Notes: generated by a model not told the origin, from the letters alone. A stretch of 57,862 nt of DNA from Nocardia acidivorans NBRC 108247 (GCF_001625085.1 NZ_BDAW01000062.1:1-57862); one strand, 5' to 3'; shown: positions 8,246 through 16,548, numbered from the stretch's first letter. Translations and numbers: made by a program.

Positions 8246-8455
8246 ATGGAAGGTTTGATGCTCGGCATACATCTGCCGGCAGGCTGGTTGTGGCCCGCGC
8301 TGATCATCTTCGGACTGGTCGTGTTCGGGGCGCTGCTGGTGCTGCTGCTCGTGAGCGGTGCCAGATTCGATGAATCGCATGTGGTGCCGTCCACCCCGGG
8401 GCCGTGCGAGCCATTCTGCATCGCGCGCACCGTGGCCCCGGCCTCTTCGAACTGA
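8246..8455 (+). CDS. Small single-pass membrane protein, function unknown
   Basis: A 69-residue protein with one strong transmembrane segment (about residues 10-33, WLWPALIIFGLVVFGALLVLLL) and a short soluble tail. The start is the ATG at 8246, preceded by AAAGGAGGCGGAGC, a strong ribosome site that argues for real translation. The last codons lie in the first unit of a 21-nt tandem repeat which carries the stop codon in every copy. I do not recognise a family. It stands alone between the ABC terminator and the repeat. Confidence 0.55.
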   Translation: MEGLMLGIHLPAGWLWPALIIFGLVVFGALLVLLLVSGARFDESHVVPSTPGPCEPFCIARTVAPASSN

Positions 8456-8539
8456 GCCCCGGCCTCTTCGAACTGAGCCCCGGCCTCTTCGAACTGAGCC
8501 CCGGCCTCTTCGAACTGAGCCCCGGCCTACTCGAACTGA
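8435..8539 (+). repeat. 21-nt tandem repeat, five copies
   Basis: Five consecutive units begin at 8435, 8456, 8477, 8498 and 8519. The unit core is CCCCGGCCTCTTCGAACTGA; the last copy differs by one base (CCTACT for CCTCTT). The first unit supplies the stop codon of the upstream 69-residue gene. In another frame the unit reads as the heptapeptide GLFELSP, but nothing else supports translation of that frame. Confidence 0.95.
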
Positions 8540-8617
8540 ACGGCACTGCGACACGGGAGGATTACAACGGGGCGACCGCGGATACTCCAGGGAAAAGTGC
8601 TATGAGCGAGGTTTTCC

Positions 8618-8986
8618 ATGAGTCAGCGGACTCCGGCGGTGGTCGGTCTGTACCTGCGTGAGTCCGGACGATGGCGGCGCATTGCCGAATTCCGGCTGAC
8701 CGCCGACGGGCACGCCGGTTTCCGCGTGGTCGATCCGGTCGAGGGGCTGGTGGCGCGGGTCTGGTACCACCGGGGCATCGACATCATCGGCCAGGAACGC
8801 ACCGTGCTGCCCGAGGACGGTGCGGCGTATATGCGAGCGCTGTTGCAGCCCTTCGGATTCCGGGACTACCGGTTCCGGGACGACACGCATTCGCATCGGC
8901 ATGCGGCAACGATGCTCCCGCACGGCGGGCACGGTGCCCGCCGCCCCTGCCGGCCCGCCTTGGACGCCAAGATCATTCGCTTCTGA
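8618..8986 (+). CDS. Hypothetical protein, 122 residues
   Basis: The N-terminal ~85 residues look like a real globular beta-rich domain (VVGLYLRESGRWRRIAEFRL, FRVVDPVEGLVARVWYHRGI), and the last ~35 are His/Arg-rich (HSHRHAATMLPHGG), which might bind metal or simply be unconserved. The start is an ATG at 8618; no good ribosome site precedes it, only GAGCGAGG some 12 nt upstream. No family recognised. It lies between a tandem repeat and a REP-like palindrome, on the strand opposite the next lipoprotein gene. Confidence 0.5.
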   Translation: MSQRTPAVVGLYLRESGRWRRIAEFRLTADGHAGFRVVDPVEGLVARVWYHRGIDIIGQERTVLPEDGAAYMRALLQPFGFRDYRFRDDTHSHRHAATMLPHGGHGARRPCRPALDAKIIRF

Positions 8987-9010
8987 GGGTTCTCCGCCAT
9001 CGGGTGCTCC

Positions 9011-9040
9011 GTCGTCCCGGCGCGCTTGTGGCCGGGATCC
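9011..9040. repeat. REP-like palindromic element, copy 1
   Basis: A 30-bp element with arms CCCGGC and GCCGGG around an eight-to-nine base loop, ending GGGATCC. The same sequence, with minor changes, recurs at 18931-18957 and inverted at 18985-19014. It lies between the convergent 3' ends of the hypothetical gene and the lipoprotein gene and may also act as a terminator. Confidence 0.7.
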
Positions 9041-9052
9041 ATACCCGCATCG

Positions 9053-10234
9053 CTACAAACTATTGGCAAGCAGCATGTACTGTGCCGTCGCCTTTTTGCG
9101 CACCTCGCCCTGACTGTCGGCCGTCACCACGCCCACATAGCGCTTGTAGCCCACATAGCACCGGTACGACCCGCTGTGCTGGACGCATTTGGTGTCCGGC
9201 ACCTTGTCCGGCGCACCGACCGCGGTCTCGCCCAGACTGCTGATCAGCCCGGCGGTGAGATCGATACTCGCGCGGGCATCGCGCGTGCGGAACAGATAGC
9301 CATCCTCGGTGAGCGCCATGGCGTCCATACCGGTGTCGTTCACCAACCGCTGGCGCAGCCCCTCGTCACCCGCCGGGTGGATGAACATATACGCGCCGTA
9401 CACCGCGAATTTGTCCGGATCGGGTGTGTGTTTGTTCCTGTCGGACACCAGGATTCGTGCCAGCAGCCGATCCGGGTCCACGGGCAGCGAATCGATCTTG
9501 TCGGCGGGTGTGGGGGAGAACGCGTCCACCGCGGGCACCTCGGCGTCGAGGGATTTCTTCGCCCAGGCCAGCAGATCCGCCTGATCGGCCTTGGGTCGCG
9601 AGGCGAAGACCGAGATCACGAACTCCTTGCGCGCCATGACCACACCGATACTGCCCACGCCGGGACGCCAGTGCGAGAAGGCATCCGGATAGTCCGCCAG
9701 CGTCAGCTTCTTGTTCTGATCCAGCGCCACATTGAAATCGGCGTCCTCCAACTCCTTGGCCGCCAGCTTGGCATTGTCGGCGGAGGGGAAGCGCAGCAGT
9801 CGGATGGTGACCGTGGTACCGGCCGGATCCGGCGCGTTCGAACCCGCGGGATCGGGCAGATCCGAACCGCTCATGGCGAATCCGGCGATGAAGCCGCGAT
9901 TCTGCAGCACCGGTTTGGCCGAGGAGGACAGGCGGCTGACGCTCACCACATCATTGAGCTCGGTCAGCACGATGCCGCCGCGGCCGATCTTCAGACTCGG
10001 ATCCACATTCACCGTAGGCGTCACCGCCGAGGCCATCCGCATGGCCTCGAGCATCGGGCCCTTGCCATTGGAATTGGTGTCGTAGGTGAACCGATTCACC
10101 GGATAGGTCCCCGCGTCCAGGGTGCGCACATCCATCTCCCCGGCGACGGCCGTACCCTTCTGCGCGCACCCCGCCAGGGTGGCCGTCAGGGCCAGGCAGG
10201 TGACGGCGGTGACGACCCGCGTTGCGCGGTTCAT
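9053..10234 (-). CDS. Exported lipoprotein, DUF7373-like
   Basis: A 393-residue protein with a lipoprotein signal peptide: positively charged start, hydrophobic core, and lipobox LAGC (Cys at residue 23), so it should be anchored on the outer face of the membrane. The mature protein has a repeated alpha/beta layout and a Cys pair near the C-terminus (KCVQHSGSYRCYVGYKRYVG) suited to a disulfide. Large lipoproteins of this kind are abundant in Nocardia; I assign DUF7373 from memory and function is unknown. It is transcribed toward its convergent neighbour and has a 101-bp gap to glgC. Confidence 0.85.
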   Translation of the reverse strand: MNRATRVVTAVTCLALTATLAGCAQKGTAVAGEMDVRTLDAGTYPVNRFTYDTNSNGKGPMLEAMRMASAVTPTVNVDPSLKIGRGGIVLTELNDVVSVSRLSSSAKPVLQNRGFIAGFAMSGSDLPDPAGSNAPDPAGTTVTIRLLRFPSADNAKLAAKELEDADFNVALDQNKKLTLADYPDAFSHWRPGVGSIGVVMARKEFVISVFASRPKADQADLLAWAKKSLDAEVPAVDAFSPTPADKIDSLPVDPDRLLARILVSDRNKHTPDPDKFAVYGAYMFIHPAGDEGLRQRLVNDTGMDAMALTEDGYLFRTRDARASIDLTAGLISSLGETAVGAPDKVPDTKCVQHSGSYRCYVGYKRYVGVVTADSQGEVRKKATAQYMLLANSL

Positions 10235-10335
10235 GGTGTTCCCTCCCGCGCGGCCCGGTGGGGCAGCGCTGCACCCACCGATTTTCGGACCCGGAGAGTG
10301 CGCTGTCCACCGTTATCCGCGCGCCGCGGACCGGC

Positions 10336-11550
10336 TCACACCCAGATGCCCTTGCCGACGGTGACCACACCGCCATTGCTGAGCGCGAACCTGTCCCGGT
10401 CACGATCCAGATCCACGCCGATGATCTCGCCCTCGGAGACCACCACGTTCTTGTCCAGAATCGCGTGCCGCACCACCGCGCCGCGACCGATCCGCACGCC
10501 CGGCATGAGCACACTGCCCTCCACCGTCGCGCCGTCCTCCACCATCACATTGGAGAACAGCACCGAATTGCGGACCGTGGCCGCGGACAGGATGCTGCCC
10601 GCGCCGACGATCGACTCCTGTGCCAGCCCGCCGCGCCCGAATTTGGCGGGCGGCAGATTCTCGGCGGCACCGCGAATCGGCCAGTGCCGGTTGTAGAGAT
10701 CGAAGACCGGATCCACCGACACCAGATCCATATGCGCCTCGTAGAAGGCGTCGATGGTGCCCACATCGCGCCAGTAGCCGCGACTGCGGTCGGTCGCGCC
10801 GGGCACGTCATTGCTGCCGAAGTCGTAGACCGAGGCCGCGCCCGCGCGCACCAGAGCGGGAATGATGTCGCCGCCCATATCGTGGTCCGAGTCGTTGTCG
10901 TCGGCGTCCGCGCGAATCGCGTCCACCAGCACCTTGGTGGTGAAGACGTAATTGCCCATCGAGGCGAAGGTGACATTCGGATCGTCGGGCGTGCCGGGCG
11001 GATGCGCGGGCTTCTCCAGAAAGCCGGTGATCCGGCCGGATTCATCGGTGTCGATACAGCCGAAGGCGCTGGCGGTACTGCGCGGCACCCGGATTCCGGC
11101 CACCGTGACCCCCGCACCGGATTCGATATGCGCCTGCACCATCTGCTCGGGATCCATCCGGTACACGTGGTCCGCGCCGAAGACCACGATGTACTCCGGG
11201 TCCTCGTCGTAGATGAGATTGAGCGACTGCATGATCGCGTCCGCGCTCCCGGTGTACCAGCGCGGACCGAGCCGCTGCTGCGCCGGAACCGGGGTGATGT
11301 ACTCGCCGCCGAAACCCGAGAGCCGCCAGGTCTGTGAGATATGCCGGTCCAGCGAGTGCGATTTGTACTGGGTGAGGACACAGATCCGCAGATATCCCGC
11401 GTTCACCAGATTCGACAGCACGAAATCGATGAGCCGGTACGCTCCCCCGAACGGCACGGCGGGTTTGGCGCGGTCCTTGGTGAGCGGAAAGAGTCGCTTG
11501 CCCTCGCCACCGGCGAGCACGATCCCGAGTACGTGCGGCTGGCTCCTCAC
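10336..11550 (-). CDS. glgC: Glucose-1-phosphate adenylyltransferase GlgC
   Basis: A 404-residue ADP-glucose pyrophosphorylase, the same length as the mycobacterial enzyme, making ADP-glucose from ATP and glucose-1-phosphate. It has the nucleotide-binding motif GIVLAGGEGKRLFPLT near the N-terminus, the glucose-phosphate region (FGADHVYRMD, FLEKP) and a C-terminal left-handed beta-helix of hexapeptide repeats (VLMPGVRIGRGAVVRHAIL). The GTG at 11550 is chosen because it gives the family N-terminus; the frame stays open about 1.1 kb upstream but that is only the antisense of glgA. TAGTTT at 11558-11563 lies seven bases upstream, so the mRNA is probably nearly leaderless. It is divergent from glgA, its user. 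Confidence 0.97.
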   Translation of the reverse strand: MRSQPHVLGIVLAGGEGKRLFPLTKDRAKPAVPFGGAYRLIDFVLSNLVNAGYLRICVLTQYKSHSLDRHISQTWRLSGFGGEYITPVPAQQRLGPRWYTGSADAIMQSLNLIYDEDPEYIVVFGADHVYRMDPEQMVQAHIESGAGVTVAGIRVPRSTASAFGCIDTDESGRITGFLEKPAHPPGTPDDPNVTFASMGNYVFTTKVLVDAIRADADDNDSDHDMGGDIIPALVRAGAASVYDFGSNDVPGATDRSRGYWRDVGTIDAFYEAHMDLVSVDPVFDLYNRHWPIRGAAENLPPAKFGRGGLAQESIVGAGSILSAATVRNSVLFSNVMVEDGATVEGSVLMPGVRIGRGAVVRHAILDKNVVVSEGEIIGVDLDRDRDRFALSNGGVVTVGKGIWV

Positions 11551-11595
11551 AACCGCCAAACTACAGTGTTTGTCCGCGCCGCCTGCGGCGTCGCG

Positions 11596-11666
11596 GTTCG
11601 CGGCCCTGCGAGCTCGGTTCTTCACTCCTCCGGTCGGTCGCTCCAGAACCGAGCCGGGCCGCGAAC
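11596..11666. repeat. Long bulged palindrome between glgC and glgA
   Basis: GTTCGCGGCCC (11596-11606) pairs with GGGCCGCGAAC (11656-11666). After a one-sided bulge TGCGA, GCTCGGTTCT (11612-11621) pairs with AGAACCGAGC (11645-11654), leaving a C/T-rich loop of 23 bases. It sits between two divergent promoters, so it is not a terminator for either gene. It shares arm sequence and bulge position with the element at 1009-1095. Confidence 0.75.
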
Positions 11667-11832
11667 ACCGGGGTGCTGTCCGACGGGGATTCGCGCGAGG
11701 CAGCGAGTGCGTCTCGCGGCGTATCGCATGTGGGTGTGGGCGTGTCCTGGTGAGTGTGCGGGGCTCGTGCCGCGGGCCGGCTGATTCGGCGTCAGGACTG
11801 AAGTGGGGGAGCGCAGGCTGTACTTTGGATCG

Positions 11833-13032
11833 GTGAGTTATGGCGTGGACGGCGGGCGCGAACTTCGAGTCGCGATGATGACCCGTGAGTACCCGCCGGA
11901 GGTGTATGGCGGGGCGGGAGTCCATGTCACCGAACTGGTTCCGCGATTGCGGCAGCTCTGCGATGTGACCGTGCACTGTATGGGGGTGCCGCGCGCGGAC
12001 GCGGTGGTGCACCAGGCGGATCCGATGCTGTACGCCGCCAATTCCGCATTGCAGATGATGTCGGCGCAGCTGCGCATGGCCGATGCCGCGGGCGGGTCGG
12101 ATGTGGTGCACTCGCATACCTGGTACGCCGGGCTCGCCGGACATCTCGCGGCCGAGCTGTACGGGATTCCGCATGTGCTGACCGCGCATTCGCTGGAACC
12201 GCGCCGGCCCTGGAAGGCCGAGCAGCTCGGCGGGGGCTATCGGCTCTCCTCGTGGTCCGAGCACAATGCCGTGACCTACGCCGATGCGGTGATCGCGGTG
12301 AGCGCGGGCATGCGCGCCGATGTGCTGGCCGCGTACCCGGATATCGATCCCGCGAAAGTTCATGTGGTGCACAACGGAATCGACGCGCAGGTGTGGCATC
12401 CCGGCGGCCCCGCGCCCGATACCCGCGACATTCTCGAGGAGCTCGGCGTCCAGCGGGACCGCCCGGTCGCCGCGTTCGTCGGGCGCATCACCCGGCAGAA
12501 GGGCGTCTCGCACCTGCTCGCCGCGGCCCGTCACCTGGATCCGGATATCCAATTGGTGCTGCTCGCGGGGGCCGCCGACACACCCGCCATGGAGGCCGAA
12601 GTGGCGGGTGCCGTACGGGAACTCGGCACCATCCGGGACGGTGTGCACTGGGTGCGCGAAATGCTACCCACCGAATTGGTGCGGCAGGTTCTCGCCGCCG
12701 CAACGGTTTTCGTCTGCCCCTCGGTGTACGAACCCCTCGGCATAGTCAATCTCGAGGCCATGGCCTGCGGCACCGCCGTGGTGGCCTCCGATGTCGGCGG
12801 CATTCCCGAGGTGATCGCCGAGGGCGAGACCGGACGCCTGGTGCACTACGACGAGCACGCCCCCGACGCTTTCGAGCGCGGCCTGGCCCGCGCGATCAAC
12901 CGGGTCGCCGCCGATCCCGAGACCGCGGCGGCCATGGGTGCGGCGGGGCGGGCGCGCGCCATCGCCGAATTCGACTGGAATCAGATCGCCGCGCACACCG
13001 CCCGGATCTACGACGAGGTCCGCAAGACCTAG
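11833..13032 (+). CDS. glgA: GT4 glucosyltransferase GlgA/GlgM
   Basis: A 399-residue GT-B fold retaining glycosyltransferase. Visible motifs are MMTREYPPEVYGGAGVHV at the N-terminus, VVHSHTWYAGLAGH, VGRITRQKGVSHLL, and the nucleotide-sugar E-x7-E motif EPLGIVNLE. It is very like mycobacterial Rv1212c, which uses ADP-glucose and glucose-1-phosphate to make maltose-1-phosphate for the GlgE glucan pathway; the older name is glycogen synthase. The GTG at 11833 is favoured because TACTTT (11821-11826) lies six bases before it, a leaderless arrangement. It is divergent from glgC with 282 bp between. Confidence 0.93.
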   Translation: MSYGVDGGRELRVAMMTREYPPEVYGGAGVHVTELVPRLRQLCDVTVHCMGVPRADAVVHQADPMLYAANSALQMMSAQLRMADAAGGSDVVHSHTWYAGLAGHLAAELYGIPHVLTAHSLEPRRPWKAEQLGGGYRLSSWSEHNAVTYADAVIAVSAGMRADVLAAYPDIDPAKVHVVHNGIDAQVWHPGGPAPDTRDILEELGVQRDRPVAAFVGRITRQKGVSHLLAAARHLDPDIQLVLLAGAADTPAMEAEVAGAVRELGTIRDGVHWVREMLPTELVRQVLAAATVFVCPSVYEPLGIVNLEAMACGTAVVASDVGGIPEVIAEGETGRLVHYDEHAPDAFERGLARAINRVAADPETAAAMGAAGRARAIAEFDWNQIAAHTARIYDEVRKT

Positions 13033-13069
13033 CGCTCGAGTCTCCGACGAGGTCCGCGAGACCCAGCGC

Positions 13070-13582
13070 TCACGCGATCGGGAAGTCGTAGCGCATGAAG
13101 ACATCGGCGCGCGAGTACGGGGTCGGGCGCAATTCGGCGGGCGGGACGTGCACGAAGCCGAGGGCCTCGTACAGGTGCACGGCCGGGACGAGGGTGGCAT
13201 TGCTCTCCAGGAAAACCGAGGTCGCGCCGAGTTCGCGGGCGTGGTCCAGGGCGGCCCGCACCAGCGCCCGGCCGATGCCGCGACCCTGAAAACGCGGTGA
13301 CACAGCCATTTTCGAGAGTTCGAAGAGTCCGTGTCCCTCGGCGACCACCGCGACGCAGCCGACCGCCGCATCGCCCGCGCGGGCGATGAGCACCTGCCCG
13401 CCCCGCTCCACGATCCGCCGCGGATGGTCCAGGAGGGCCAGATCCGCCGGTTCGACGGTGAAGAGTGCGGAGATCCACTCCAGATTGAGGTCCTTGAAGG
13501 CGCGCGCGTCGGCATCGGAGCCCATGGGCGCGATCGTGATCGAGTGCTGTTCGGGGGCGAGGGAATTCGTCGGCTGAGTCAC
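13070..13582 (-). CDS. GNAT-family N-acetyltransferase
   Basis: A 170-residue acetyltransferase. The acetyl-CoA pyrophosphate loop is visible as SPRFQGRGIGRALV (Q/R-x-x-G-x-G/A), preceded by the strand LFELSKMAV and followed by LGATSVFLESNATLVPAVHLYEALGF, the usual motif B end. The start is the GTG at 13582, preceded by GGGAGAT about 10 nt away; an ATG 20 codons downstream is also possible. The substrate is unknown. It is divergent from a LysR gene 69 bp away, which may regulate it. Confidence 0.88.
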   Translation of the reverse strand: MTQPTNSLAPEQHSITIAPMGSDADARAFKDLNLEWISALFTVEPADLALLDHPRRIVERGGQVLIARAGDAAVGCVAVVAEGHGLFELSKMAVSPRFQGRGIGRALVRAALDHARELGATSVFLESNATLVPAVHLYEALGFVHVPPAELRPTPYSRADVFMRYDFPIA

Positions 13583-13651
13583 CCGATCAGCATCTCCCGC
13601 CCGGACCCATAGCGTCCAATACTTGATAGCTCGCATTGATACGCTGAACTT

Positions 13652-14551
13652 ATGGTTGATGGGGTGGAGCTGCGGCATCTGCGGTACTTTCGCGCCGTGG
13701 CGCAGGAGTTGCATTTCGGCCGCGCCGCCGCCCGGCTGCATATCGCGCAGCCCGCGCTCACCCAGCAGATCCAGCGGCTCGAGACCCTGCTGGGCACCAG
13801 GCTTTTCGACCGCACCTCCCGCACCGTCGCGCTCACCCCCGCCGGAACGGTGCTGCTGGAACGCGCGACCGCGCTACTCGGACATGCCGAACGCGATCTC
13901 GCGGAGGTCATCCGGATCGGCGAGGGCAGTCAGGGCACGCTGTATCTGGGTTTCGTGCCCTCGGTGCTGCCGCTGGAACCGCTGCGCGGGGTGCGCACCT
14001 TCCGAGATCGATTCCCGCTGGTCGAGGTGGATCTGGTGGAGGGGTTCACCAGCCATCTCATGGAACGGCTCGCCAACGGCGGACTGGATCTGGCGATTGT
14101 CCGCGATCCCGACGATCTGCCCGGCATCGTCACCACACCGCTGATCACCGAACCATTCGTGGCGATTCTGCCCGCCGATCACCCGGACGCGGACCGCGCG
14201 AGCATTACCGGCGCCCGGCTCGTCACCAATCCGATGGTGTTCTTTCCGCGGGTGGCGGGCAATCGGGCCTACGACAAGAACCTCTCACCGCTGCTGGAAT
14301 CCGGCCATCGGCCGCGCATCGTGCAGGAGGCCACCAATTGGACGATCCTGCTCTATCTGGTCGCGGCCGGGCTCGGGGTCACCATCGCACCGCGCAGCGC
14401 CACCTTCACCGCGCCGGAGTCGGTGCGCATCATTCCGCTCGCCGGAACCGCCGCGGTCACCACGATCTACACCGCGCACCGCGAGGGCGACGATCGGCCG
14501 CTGGTGCGCAATCTGCTGGATCTGCTACCGAATCAGCCGCGCGGGCGGTAG
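13652..14551 (+). CDS. LysR-family transcriptional regulator
   Basis: A 299-residue LysR protein with the winged HTH at residues 5-65 (ELRHLRYFRAVAQELHFGRAAARLHIAQPALTQQI) and a C-terminal co-inducer-binding fold with GTLYLGFVPS and GGLDLAIVRDPD. TACGCT (13640-13645) ends six bases before the ATG, so the message is probably leaderless. The divergent GNAT gene is the obvious target, as LysR genes commonly control their divergent neighbour. The 3' end overlaps the convergent methyltransferase gene by 19 bp. Confidence 0.93.
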   Translation: MVDGVELRHLRYFRAVAQELHFGRAAARLHIAQPALTQQIQRLETLLGTRLFDRTSRTVALTPAGTVLLERATALLGHAERDLAEVIRIGEGSQGTLYLGFVPSVLPLEPLRGVRTFRDRFPLVEVDLVEGFTSHLMERLANGGLDLAIVRDPDDLPGIVTTPLITEPFVAILPADHPDADRASITGARLVTNPMVFFPRVAGNRAYDKNLSPLLESGHRPRIVQEATNWTILLYLVAAGLGVTIAPRSATFTAPESVRIIPLAGTAAVTTIYTAHREGDDRPLVRNLLDLLPNQPRGR

Positions 14552-15627
14552 ACCGACACGATTACCGAGGCGGTCACCCCGAAGGGTTCCGGCAGGGCCG
14601 CGATGCGCGCGGCGCGTTGCTCGGCGGCGTGGAAAGCCGAGGGGCCCATGGCGGCGACATTCGCGATATCGGTGTGCGTCAATGACATTCGATACTCGAT
14701 GGTGGATCGATCCACCAGTTCGAAGCGATCTCCCAGCGAATCGGCGAGTCGATCGGTTTTGCTCGCATCCACGCTCACCATGTCGAGCGGTTCGATCAGC
14801 TCGCCCAAATGGCGGGTGGTGGGTGTGACAACAAGAAACCGCCCAGCCGGATTCAGTACCCGCGCGACCTCTCGCGCATTGCGCGGCGCGAAAACCGACA
14901 GCACCGCGGTCACCGATTCATCCCGCACGGGCAGTCCGCGCCAGGCGTCCGCGAGCACCGCGCCCGCCCGGGGATGGGCGCGGGCGCTCCGGCGCGCAGC
15001 GGGTTTGGAGACGTCCAGGGCCAGTCCGCGGGCGCTCGGCACGGCGTCCAGCGCGGCTGCCAGGTAGTAGCCGGTGCCCGCGCCGATTTCCAGCAGTGCG
15101 GGTCCCGCGAACTCCGGAACGGCCCTTCGCTCCGGCAGGAAGGCGGCCGCGAGGCGGGCCGCCGAGACCCCGGCCATGGTGCTGCCAGGGCGTGTCAGGC
15201 CACCGCGCTCCGGCGTCGACGCGCGCGGGGCCGGGTTTCGCACGGGCCGGGTGGTTTCGGCCGCGGGGGCGGTGGGGTGCGCCGCGGTGTCGGCGAGGCC
15301 GGTGCCGATCGCCCCCGAGAGCGCCTCGGCGATGGGTTGGAAATGTCCTGCCAGCTGGAAGGACGCTCGGGCGTCGAGCATGGCCGGGGTGTCGCCGGTC
15401 ATCTTGGTGGCGGCGCCTGTCAGCAGACTGACATAGCCCTGTTTGGCGATGTCGAAGCTGTGACCGCGGGGGCAGCACAGGCTGCGGTCGCGGGCGGCGA
15501 GGTCTCGGCCGCACTCCGGACAGGACAGTAGGTCGGCGCAGCCGATCAGAGGATCGACCGGGCCGAGAGGGTGTCCGGTAGGGACCGATGTGCCGGTGAG
15601 GCGTTCCCCGGGAACGGGGTTGCTCAC
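14533..15627 (-). CDS. 23S rRNA (guanine-N1)-methyltransferase, RlmA family
   Basis: About 364 residues. An N-terminal zinc ribbon with four Cys/His ligands (SCPECGRDLAARDRSLCCPRGHSFDIAKQGYVSLL) and a Rossmann SAM domain (ALLEIGAGTGYYLAAAL, SVFAPRNAREVARVL) are the RlmA layout; the family methylates a guanine in hairpin 35 of 23S rRNA and can give macrolide resistance. Between the two domains lies a Pro/Ala-rich stretch of about 60 residues (AAHPTAPAAETTRPVRN and on). The start is uncertain: GTG at 15627 is proposed, with GTG 15633 and TTG 15648 in frame. DUF3117 lies just upstream on the same strand. Confidence 0.85.
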   Translation of the reverse strand: MSNPVPGERLTGTSVPTGHPLGPVDPLIGCADLLSCPECGRDLAARDRSLCCPRGHSFDIAKQGYVSLLTGAATKMTGDTPAMLDARASFQLAGHFQPIAEALSGAIGTGLADTAAHPTAPAAETTRPVRNPAPRASTPERGGLTRPGSTMAGVSAARLAAAFLPERRAVPEFAGPALLEIGAGTGYYLAAALDAVPSARGLALDVSKPAARRSARAHPRAGAVLADAWRGLPVRDESVTAVLSVFAPRNAREVARVLNPAGRFLVVTPTTRHLGELIEPLDMVSVDASKTDRLADSLGDRFELVDRSTIEYRMSLTHTDIANVAAMGPSAFHAAEQRAARIAALPEPFGVTASVIVSVYRPRG

Positions 15628-15648
15628 CGGCACTGGCAAGTCTGGCAA

Positions 15649-15816
15649 CTAGCTGGTGACACTCTTGAGTTCGTCACCCAGTGCCGCAGCTTCCTCCGGT
15701 GTGAGCTCGACGACCAAACGCCCGCCACCCTCGAGTGGAACCCGCATGACGATTCCACGCCCTTCCTTGGTTGCCTCGAGGGGACCGTCCCCGGTGCGGG
15801 GCTTCATGGCCGCCAT
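15649..15816 (-). CDS. DUF3117 microprotein (Rv1211 type)
   Basis: A 55-residue protein starting MAAMKPRTGDGPLEATKEGR and ending EEAAALGDELKSVTS. It is almost identical to the C-terminal part of mycobacterial Rv1211 and to the DUF3117 family found throughout Actinobacteria. The ATG at 15816 follows GGAGGGAGCAGAGG, a good ribosome site. The stop (15649-15651) lies at the head of the RlmA gene, so the two are probably cotranscribed. It is soluble with no signal or membrane segment. The function is not known to me; its strong conservation despite its size is the notable point. Confidence 0.93.
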   Translation of the reverse strand: MAAMKPRTGDGPLEATKEGRGIVMRVPLEGGGRLVVELTPEEAAALGDELKSVTS

Positions 15817-15886
15817 CCTCTGCTCCCTCCAGATCTGCGCGGATTTCTGCGCACTTTCATGGAACTCCAGTTGTCACCAACCAGGC

Positions 15887-15909
15887 AGCCCGCCGACATG
15901 TGGCGGGCT
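15887..15909. terminator. Short hairpin downstream of tag
   Basis: AGCCCGCC and GGCGGGCT pair around a seven-base loop in the 165-bp gap between the end of tag and the start of the DUF3117 gene. It could end the DivIVA-tag transcript; there is no T run, so this is tentative. Confidence 0.4.
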
Positions 15910-15981
15910 ACACCATGACCATTCTTCCCTATCGCGGATCGGGGCGGGTACCTGAGTTCCAAAAACCGACCGTTGTGGCGT

Positions 15982-16548
15982 TCAGGGAGTCCTGACATTC
16001 ACCCAGCAATCGGCGATGTGATCGTCTACCATCCCGGTCGCCTGCATGAGTGCGTACGCAGTCGTGGGTCCCACGAACTTGAATCCGCGCCGCTTCAGTT
16101 CTTTTGCGAGAGCGGTGGATTCGACCGTGACGGCGGGCACATCCGCCAGGGTGCGCGGCCGCTTTCCGGTGGTCGGGGCGAAGGACCAGAGCAGCTGGTC
16201 CAGGGATTCGGGCAGGTCCAGGGCGACCCGCGCGTTATGGATGCTGGCGTGGATTTTGGCGCTATTGCGAACTATGCCCGGATCGGCCATGAGGCGCCGC
16301 ACATCCTTTTCGCCGAAGCGCGCCACCCGCTCGATCACGAAGCCGTCGAAGGCCGCGCGGAAGGCCGGGCGTTTCCGCAGGATCGTGATCCACGACAGAC
16401 CCGACTGGAACGCCTCCAGACACACCCGCTCGAACAGCGCGTCGTCCCCGTGCAGCGGGCGGCCCCACTCCTGATCGTGATAGTCCCGGTACAGCTGTGA
16501 GCCCTCGGCCCAGCCGCAGCGGTTACGACCGTCCCCGGATTCGGTCAC
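15982..16548 (-). CDS. tag: DNA-3-methyladenine glycosylase I
   Basis: A 188-residue protein of the Tag family, which removes 3-methyladenine from alkylated DNA. Family blocks are present: RCGWAEGSQLYRDYHDQEWGRP, FERVCLEAFQSGLSWITILRKRPAFRAAF (with the catalytic-pocket Glu and Trp), NSAKIHASIHNA, and RRGFKFVGPTTAYALMQATGMVDDHIADCW at the C-terminus with the Cys/His residues that hold zinc in this family. The GTG start overlaps the stop of the DivIVA-like gene (GTGA), as expected for cotranscribed, coupled genes. The same neighbour pair is found in mycobacteria (Rv1209-Rv1210). Confidence 0.95.
   Translation of the reverse strand: MTESGDGRNRCGWAEGSQLYRDYHDQEWGRPLHGDDALFERVCLEAFQSGLSWITILRKRPAFRAAFDGFVIERVARFGEKDVRRLMADPGIVRNSAKIHASIHNARVALDLPESLDQLLWSFAPTTGKRPRTLADVPAVTVESTALAKELKRRGFKFVGPTTAYALMQATGMVDDHIADCWVNVRTP

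Noticed and set aside
8404..8661. Open frame with five GLFELSP heptads
   Set aside because: It arises from the 21-nt repeat, has no ribosome site, overlaps two better-supported genes and its flanks do not look like protein.
11551..12648. Long N-terminal extension of GlgC
   Set aside because: The frame is open because it is antisense to glgA; GTG 11550 gives exactly the family length and N-terminus.
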